DNA of 47,197 bases from Gemmatimonadales bacterium (GTDB taxonomy: Bacteria; Gemmatimonadota; Gemmatimonadetes; Palauibacterales; Palauibacteraceae), in assembly GCA_009838765.1 (NCBI GenBank), contig VXQX01000045.1, positions 1-47,197 on the forward strand. Reading direction: 5' to 3'. Shown piece after piece: positions 42,123 to 47,197 of this stretch (position 1 is the stretch's first letter; each line of letters opens with the position of its first letter). Position numbers and translations under genes: made by a program. Below the pieces are notes generated by a model. The model searched no databases. It was not told the DNA's origin and saw nothing but the letters and a program-made list of their open reading frames with translations.

Positions 42123-43243
42123 GCGCCGTGCGCCGGGGGCGCGCGAGCCTCCCCGTCTTCCGCGCGCGCGCCGGCCTCGTGCTGCTCCTGCTGAGCGCGG
42201 GCGGCTGCTCGCCGGCCTACGTCCTGCGCGCGGGCTGGGAAGAGGCCCGCATCCTCTCGGCGCGCCGTCCCATCCGGGCCGTGATTCACGACACGACCGT
42301 GGCCCGCGAGACCCGCGACAAGCTGCGGCTCGTGCTCGACGCGAGAGACTTCGCCGAACGCGATCTGGGGCTGCGCGCGGGGGCGAGCTACGAGTCGTTC
42401 ACGCAACTCCACCGCGACACGCTGGTCCTGATCGTGCTCGCCGCCCCGGAGTTCGACCTGCGCTGGAAGACGTGGTGGTTCCCCATCGTCGGCCACGTTC
42501 CCTACAAGGGATACTTCGACTTCGACGACGCCCGCGCGGAGGCGGCCGGCCTGGCCGAGGAAGGCTACGACGTCTCGGTGCGGCCGGTCTCCGCCTTCTC
42601 GACGCTGGGCTGGTTCCCCGACCCGATCATGTCGACGACGCTGCGCCTCGACAGCCTCGGGATCGTCGAGACGGTGATCCACGAGATCACGCACAGCACG
42701 TACTTCCCCACGGGCCAGGCGGACTTCAACGAGAGCTTCGCGAACTTCGTCGGGTACCGCGGCGCCATCGAGTTCTTCTGCGAGGCGGTGGCGGAGGAGA
42801 GCGCCTGCGTGCGGGCGCGGTGGAGGTGGGAGGACACGCGCCTGTTCGGCGACTTCTTCCATTCCATCCTCGCGCCGCTGGAGGAGGTGTACGCCTCCAC
42901 CCTGCCCGACGACGCGAAGCGGGCCGCCAAGCGCGAGGTGTTCGAGGCGGCGGCCCAACGCTTCGAGACGGAGTACAAGCCGCGGCTGCACGCGCAGTAT
43001 GGCTCGATCGACCCGGACGGTCTCGACAACGCGTGGATGATCTCGCGCCTGCTCTACTACACGAGGCTGGATGACTTCGAGCGCGTGTACGAGTCGCACG
43101 GCGCCCTGGTGCCCTCGGTCGCGGCGCTGATGCGGGAGACCGCGGACGGCGATCCGTGGGAGGCCCTGACGCGCCTTGTGGGTCCTGCGGACACGGATCC
43201 CGCCGAAACCGACGACTCCGCGACCACGGAAGGTTCGAGATGA
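42119..43243 (+). CDS. lipoprotein metallo-aminopeptidase (COG4324-like)
   Basis: A 374-residue exported lipoprotein with a signal ending LLLSAGGC. The zinc motif HEITH (residues 188-192, in VIHEITHSTYF) is followed by FNESFANFVGYRGA, with a third ligand Glu likely. The pattern matches the predicted aminopeptidases of the PF10023 family: VPYKGYFDFDDARAEAAGL before the HExxH. Substrates are unknown. GTG 42119 overlaps the methyltransferase stop (GTGA), and its own stop overlaps the next ATG, giving a three-gene coupled unit. GTG 42113 is an alternative start. Confidence 0.85.
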   Translation: MSAVRRGRASLPVFRARAGLVLLLLSAGGCSPAYVLRAGWEEARILSARRPIRAVIHDTTVARETRDKLRLVLDARDFAERDLGLRAGASYESFTQLHRDTLVLIVLAAPEFDLRWKTWWFPIVGHVPYKGYFDFDDARAEAAGLAEEGYDVSVRPVSAFSTLGWFPDPIMSTTLRLDSLGIVETVIHEITHSTYFPTGQADFNESFANFVGYRGAIEFFCEAVAEESACVRARWRWEDTRLFGDFFHSILAPLEEVYASTLPDDAKRAAKREVFEAAAQRFETEYKPRLHAQYGSIDPDGLDNAWMISRLLYYTRLDDFERVYESHGALVPSVAALMRETADGDPWEALTRLVGPADTDPAETDDSATTEGSR

Positions 43244-43527
43244 CGGAACCGTTCGCCTGCGTACGCTGCGATCGCGACGACGGGGCCCGGATCGAGCGTG
43301 TCCCGTTCCCGAGCGCACTCGGCGAGCGGATCGTGGCCGAGATCTGCGCCGCCTGCTGGGAGGAGTGGAAGCAGCGGCAGATGCTCCTCATCAACCACTA
43401 CGGGCTCAAGCTCCACGAGGCGGCGGCGCGCGAATTCCTCTACAAGAACCTGAGGATCCACCTCTTCGGCGAGGAGGGCACCGCCGCCCCCATCGACACC
43501 GGCGCGGAAGGCTCCGTCGACTGGTAG
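43240..43527 (+). CDS. YggX-like Fe(II)-trafficking protein with four cysteines
   Basis: A 95-residue protein. The core LGERIVAEICAACWEEWKQRQMLLINHYGLKL follows YggX, which protects Fe-S clusters and is thought to move iron. YggX has one reactive Cys near its start; this protein has two CxxC pairs (C7/C10 in ACVRC, C36/C39 in CAAC), enough for a zinc or iron site of rubredoxin type. The tail IHLFGEEGTAAP matches the family's end. ATG 43240 overlaps the peptidase stop. The family call is by eye and the metal site is inference. Confidence 0.78.
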   Translation: MTEPFACVRCDRDDGARIERVPFPSALGERIVAEICAACWEEWKQRQMLLINHYGLKLHEAAAREFLYKNLRIHLFGEEGTAAPIDTGAEGSVDW

Positions 43528-43540
43528 GGCGCGCTCGCCC
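43527..43540. terminator. possible short hairpin between convergent genes
   Basis: GGGCG, CGCT, CGCCC (43527-43540) fold into a 5-bp stem over the YggX-like stop, 12 bases before the next convergent stop. No T-run follows, so this is weak. Confidence 0.3.
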
Positions 43541-43552
43541 GGCAGCATCGAT

Positions 43553-46129
43553 TCAGTGACGCCAGCGGCGCCATGCGGGAGGAGCGGGGAGGCCACGGCT
43601 GAACAGGGCTTCGAGGCCGGACTCCGACGTCAGGGCGCCGACATCCACGGCGCCCCCGGCGAGGGCGGACGGCGGAGGGTCGCGCAGGAGAGCGCGCACC
43701 TGCCCGCTCCCCGGCTCGCGCAGGATCACCATCGGCCGGTCCGTGTCCGCGTCGAGCGTGGCGGTGCCGGCCGGGCCCGACAGCGTGATGGAGGCAAGTT
43801 CCGCGGCCCAGCCCGTCTCGACGGGGAGCGAGAACGCGAAGGATGAAGAACCGTCGCCGTCGGCGACCTTCGGCATGTCGAAGCGATGCGAGAAGAGCGC
43901 GCCGCCATCGGCGGCCCATCCGTCGAGCCGGAACGCGCCGCCGCCGGGCCCCGGGAGCGAGGGCGGGGCATCGACTACGAAGGCGGGTTCGAGGAAGGGC
44001 GCGCCCTCCGCGCTCATCCCGCCCCAGAGCAGAAGCGACGCGACGGTCCCGCCGTCCGCCGCTGCCGCAGTTGCGGCCATCTCGTCGGACAGGCGGTGGT
44101 GGAGCGCCTTGGAGACGCCATAGTCGCCGATCCAGCGCAGATCGCCATGGCAATAGGACATCACGTCGGGACGGCTCGGAGCAATCAGGCGTCCGTTGCG
44201 GAAGTCGTATCCCCAGGCCCCGATGGATCCATCCGCGTAGGGATAGTCCGGGTCAAGGTCCGCCGTGACGCCGCAGGGCGCATGTCCGAGATTCATGTTG
44301 TGGCCGAGTTCATGCGCCATCGTCGTCGACCGGAGAATGGAGAAGCTGACCCGGCCGGGCCAGAAGGCTTTGCCGGCGACTCGAGACCCGCTCCTGGGCC
44401 CCGTGAGCATGCCCATGTAGTGGCCGCTCTCGCCCTCCATGGTCCAGATCGCCCGGGTCTCGTGGAGCAGTTCCCGGGGATCGTTGGTCGAGGTCGTCAC
44501 GGGCGCATGGGCGTTCAACGCCATGCCCTGGACGGGGAGCAGCGTGCGGACGTGATGGAGCAGGTCGTGGTTGCCGGGGTCGGCCGCGATCTCGCCGACG
44601 GTCGCCACGACGGCCGAGTCCGGCGACTCGCTCCACAGGAACGGCACCAGCGTGAGTTCCAGCACGGGTATCTCCCGCACGTCCAGCGCCAGCCGGCCCG
44701 TCTCCGGAATCCGCCGCTCCACGCCCAGCCCCGCATCGAGCGTACCGTCCGGATCGATCTCCACCACCAACTCCAGTCCGGGCTCGAGGACCGCCCCCGG
44801 GATCTCCGCGTTGGCCGACTGCGCCAGATCGCCTTCCCGCACCGCCGTGGGAATGGGGGTGCTCCGGGCCGGGATCTCCGCCGTGTGCGTCTCGGCCCCA
44901 TCCAGGTAGAAGGTGGCCCGGACCAGGGGCATGCCATGGTCCGTTTCGCTCGCGGCCGTCACGAACGCCCGCAGCAGCGCGCGCCTGCCGGCGACCAGCG
45001 GCACGGGAGACGCACGCGACTGCACGGCCTGCGCCAGGTACACGGCCGAGGAAGCCCGACCATCGAGGCACTGGCGCAGCCACTGCCTCGGGAGCCGCTC
45101 GCGCCATGTTTGGAAGTCCTCCGGCAATATGCAGAGATCCGTACCGGCGATGCCGAATGTCTCGAGATGGCGGAGTCCGGCCAGCGCCGGAGGGACGGGC
45201 CCGAAGAGGCCGGGATTGTGCGACAGGCGCAACTCGGTCAGTTCTGCCAGTCCGCCGAGTTCAGGCGGGATGGGGCCGCTGAGTTCGTTGTGGTCGAGTT
45301 GCAGACGCTTCAGGCTGACGAGATCTCCGATCTCTCGCGGGATCGAGCCCTCAAGGCCATTGCGCGAGAGGAACAGGAGCTCCACGTGTCCATCCGCGTC
45401 GACTCCGACGCCATGCCACTCCGCCACCGGAGCGTCGGTCAGCCAGTTGCTGTTCCGGGACCAGTTGGATCCGTTCGTCGCGTTGTAGAATTCCACCAGA
45501 GCGGGCACGTCGCGGCTCACGACGCGGAGTTCCATGACCCCGGCCGCGTCGCCGGACGTCGCGGTGATGACCGCGGTCCCCGGACCGACCCCCGTGACCA
45601 GGCCGGACGTGTCGACCGCCGCGATGCCGGGGTCGCTCGAGGACCATGAGATATCCGCCCGCGCTACCTCGTGGCCGTTCCCATCCAGCGCGGAAGCCGA
45701 CAGCCGCAGCGTGTCGCCAGCCGCCAGGATGTCCGCAGTCGGCGAGACCGATACCGTCGTTGCCTCTTGCGCCACCGTGACCGCCGCCGTCCCCGACACC
45801 GACGCTCCCGCAGACGCCGTAATCGTGCTCCGGCCGTTGCCGATGGCGCGAACCAGTCCGGTAGCGCTCACTGACACGACAGAGGCATCGCTGACCGCCC
45901 ATGTCACCGTCGCCCCCGGGATAAGGCGCCCGCGCGGGTCCCGGACCTCAGCCGTCAACTGTACGCTGTCGTTCAGAGCAACGAGGGTCGTCGTCGCGGG
46001 CGAGAGCGAGACTGATGCCGGGAGGGGGGCGTCTGTGGGCCCGGGCGATGACCCGGCCGGGTCATCGCCGCACGACGGGAAGATGGCCAGGACCAGGGCA
46101 AGCAGAGCCCCCAGCCGCGCCCCCCTCAC
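43553..46129 (-). CDS. Ig-like/leucine-rich-repeat lipoprotein with metallopeptidase domain
   Basis: An 858-residue exported lipoprotein (lipobox AIFPSCG). Order: two BIG_2-type Ig domains (about residues 38-120 and 125-210, each ending TGLVRAIGNG.. or TSGLVTGVGPG..); an LRR block (LVEFYNATNGSNWSRNSNWL cap, then repeats like LKRLQLDHNELSGPIPPELGGL) to about 340; then a large peptidase domain with HELGHNMNLGH (about 604-614) and the Met-turn VMSYCHGD, as in metzincins; then a beta-rich end. The combination suggests a surface protease that binds a partner by its LRR. It is 35 bases downstream of the next Ig protein on the same strand. Confidence 0.87.
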   Translation of the reverse strand: MRGARLGALLALVLAIFPSCGDDPAGSSPGPTDAPLPASVSLSPATTTLVALNDSVQLTAEVRDPRGRLIPGATVTWAVSDASVVSVSATGLVRAIGNGRSTITASAGASVSGTAAVTVAQEATTVSVSPTADILAAGDTLRLSASALDGNGHEVARADISWSSSDPGIAAVDTSGLVTGVGPGTAVITATSGDAAGVMELRVVSRDVPALVEFYNATNGSNWSRNSNWLTDAPVAEWHGVGVDADGHVELLFLSRNGLEGSIPREIGDLVSLKRLQLDHNELSGPIPPELGGLAELTELRLSHNPGLFGPVPPALAGLRHLETFGIAGTDLCILPEDFQTWRERLPRQWLRQCLDGRASSAVYLAQAVQSRASPVPLVAGRRALLRAFVTAASETDHGMPLVRATFYLDGAETHTAEIPARSTPIPTAVREGDLAQSANAEIPGAVLEPGLELVVEIDPDGTLDAGLGVERRIPETGRLALDVREIPVLELTLVPFLWSESPDSAVVATVGEIAADPGNHDLLHHVRTLLPVQGMALNAHAPVTTSTNDPRELLHETRAIWTMEGESGHYMGMLTGPRSGSRVAGKAFWPGRVSFSILRSTTMAHELGHNMNLGHAPCGVTADLDPDYPYADGSIGAWGYDFRNGRLIAPSRPDVMSYCHGDLRWIGDYGVSKALHHRLSDEMAATAAAADGGTVASLLLWGGMSAEGAPFLEPAFVVDAPPSLPGPGGGAFRLDGWAADGGALFSHRFDMPKVADGDGSSSFAFSLPVETGWAAELASITLSGPAGTATLDADTDRPMVILREPGSGQVRALLRDPPPSALAGGAVDVGALTSESGLEALFSRGLPAPPAWRRWRH

Positions 46130-46164
46130 GGCTCTCGGCGGGCGGGCCGGCGTTCCGGAGGCAG

Positions 46165-47197
46165 TCAGGGCTTGCTCGTGTTCCTGGACGCTCCCCGGGT
46201 GGGAGCGGGTCGCTCCGGATTTTCGATGGCCTCGTCGACGAGGTCTTTCGCCGAAGAATCGGCTGCGGGCCGGGCTCCCGGCGCCTGCGTCGTCGAGGCG
46301 CTGCTCTCGATACCGAACAGCTCCACCCAGTCGAAGATGGCCGAGGTGTTGTCGGAGCCCCGCGACAACAGCCGAATCCTCGTCACGCGGTCGAGGATGG
46401 GGTGCAACGGAGTTCCGTTGATGCTGGCTTCGGAAATCGGCGTTCGGAACAGTTCCGTATCTCCCGCCACGCCGATGAAGTCCTCTCCATCGTAGCCGAG
46501 GGTGAAGTCGGTTAACTCACCCGCCCCGTCGTGGATAGCGCCGGAGTAACCGGACCAGTCACTGATGACAACGAAATTCTCCTGCTGAGAATCGAAGACT
46601 CGGAGTCTGTAGTCGTAGCTCTGAATGCCGATGCTGAGATCGAGGATGGAGTACCGGTCGTCCTCGGTGTCCAGGTACACGGATACGACGCCCAAAGACT
46701 CGGCCCGGCCCAGGCGCGTCCGCAGAGTCCAGGACGTAAGGTCGAACCAGCGCTCCGCAACTGCGACCTGGCCCGCCTCACTTCTGGTCACGTACAGAAT
46801 GCCGCCGACGATCGCGACGGTGCCGCCTCGCACGTTCCAGTCGGCGAGACTGGCGCGGGTGGCGAAGTCGTCCCGGAACCCGGCGCGGTCGTCGTCCTCC
46901 GGCTCCACGGTGATCTGGACGCTCTGTGTCGCGGCCAGCCCGTCCGGGTCGGTTGCCGTGACGGTGACGGTCGCGGTTCCTGCCGCTACCGCCGTCATCG
47001 TCAGGTCGCTGCCCGCGAGCGCGACGCTGACCACCGCGTCGTCCGACGATGCCGCCGCGTAGGTCAGCGTGCCTCCATCGGGATCACGGAAGAAGGGAGT
47101 CACATCAACCGTGATGGTCAGTCCGGCGGTGACGACCTGTGCCGGGATCGTGCCCGCCGGCACCGGAGCCACCGGCGGGGGCGGCGGGGGCGGCGGC
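46165..47197 (-). CDS. secreted Ig-like/laminin-G-like protein, N-terminus beyond the window
   Basis: At least 343 codons, open at the right edge. It starts in the window with a poly-proline linker (seven Pro, then VAPVPAG). An Ig or cadherin-like domain follows (TIPAQVVTAGLTITVDVTPF, FRDPDGGTLTYAAASSDDAV, ending ATDPDGLAATQSVQITV). Then comes a beta-sandwich of laminin-G/concanavalin type (DDFATRASLADWNVRGGTVA to SAIFDWVELFG), and a Ser/Ala/Pro tail. The Ig domain type is often repeated many times in Gemmatimonadota surface proteins, so more copies may lie beyond the edge. No signal peptide can be seen because the front is missing. Confidence 0.8.
   Translation of the reverse strand, partial: PPPPPPPPVAPVPAGTIPAQVVTAGLTITVDVTPFFRDPDGGTLTYAAASSDDAVVSVALAGSDLTMTAVAAGTATVTVTATDPDGLAATQSVQITVEPEDDDRAGFRDDFATRASLADWNVRGGTVAIVGGILYVTRSEAGQVAVAERWFDLTSWTLRTRLGRAESLGVVSVYLDTEDDRYSILDLSIGIQSYDYRLRVFDSQQENFVVISDWSGYSGAIHDGAGELTDFTLGYDGEDFIGVAGDTELFRTPISEASINGTPLHPILDRVTRIRLLSRGSDNTSAIFDWVELFGIESSASTTQAPGARPAADSSAKDLVDEAIENPERPAPTRGASRNTSKP

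Noticed and set aside
1-47197. CRISPR arrays, insertion sequences, prophage genes, rRNA or tRNA genes
   Set aside because: No regularly spaced direct repeats with unique spacers, no transposase, integrase or capsid motifs and no RNA gene signatures were seen; the tandem repeats present are contiguous and in frame.

Overview
This is a GC-rich (about 70% G+C by eye), densely packed chromosomal window of a diderm (LPS-making) bacterium. The best guess is Gemmatimonadota or a close relative. The grounds are several six-bladed beta-propeller lipoproteins, Ig-like/LRR secreted proteins, a Kdo transferase, a VKOR-type disulfide system, an SPW-repeat protein and the codon bias. The assignment rests on gene style, not on a marker tree. 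The sequence begins inside serA and ends inside a secreted Ig-domain gene. Long antisense ORFs shadow nearly every gene because of the base composition.

Layout. 1-2491 (minus): serA and a class V aminotransferase, a serine-synthesis pair. 2614-3197 (plus): two small genes, the second with a ubiquitin-like (beta-grasp) look. 3213-9657: two sodium symporters, a degenerate DEAD-helicase/DbpA-tail protein coupled to a K+ channel/TrkA-N protein, and a PspA-like coiled-coil protein. 9742-12932: a copper locus with a clear promoter and overlapping operator, a CsoR-family repressor, a CopA-type ATPase and an SPW membrane protein. 12968-18793 (all minus): an accessory block with an AraC-like regulator carrying a receiver-like front end, a small secreted protein and a decaying set of beta-propeller genes (one frameshifted, one truncated and chimeric, plus a relic tail). 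18948-22418: archaeal-type phosphoglycerate mutase, then ccmABC and a short ccmD-like gene (heme export for cytochrome c maturation). 22438-24450: a primary-like sigma-70 factor behind a long inverted repeat, and an exported creatininase-family protein. 31376-24516 (minus): gyrA, threonine dehydratase, HAD phosphatase, a PH-like membrane protein, a DsbA-like protein and VKOR, the first four linked by 4-bp overlaps. 31468-33260: phosphoesterase and saccharopine-dehydrogenase-like protein, then a bidirectional terminator. 33348-39575: glycosyltransferase, uvrA, MsbA-like ABC exporter and a PLDc_N-like peptide. 39613-43527: waaA, then an overlapping trio of orphan DPPY methyltransferase, lipoprotein metallo-aminopeptidase and a four-cysteine YggX-like protein. 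43553-47197 (minus): an Ig/LRR/metallopeptidase lipoprotein and a second Ig-domain secreted protein.

Most of the window is core metabolism and envelope function. The parts worth a second look are the degenerate helicase next to the K+ channel, the ubiquitin-like small protein, the decaying propeller block, the cysteine-rich YggX variant, and short in-frame minisatellites in the linkers of several unrelated genes (serA, the degenerate helicase, uvrA, a glycosyltransferase). I found no rRNA, tRNA, CRISPR array, transposase or phage gene, and no gene-free stretch over 300 bases.
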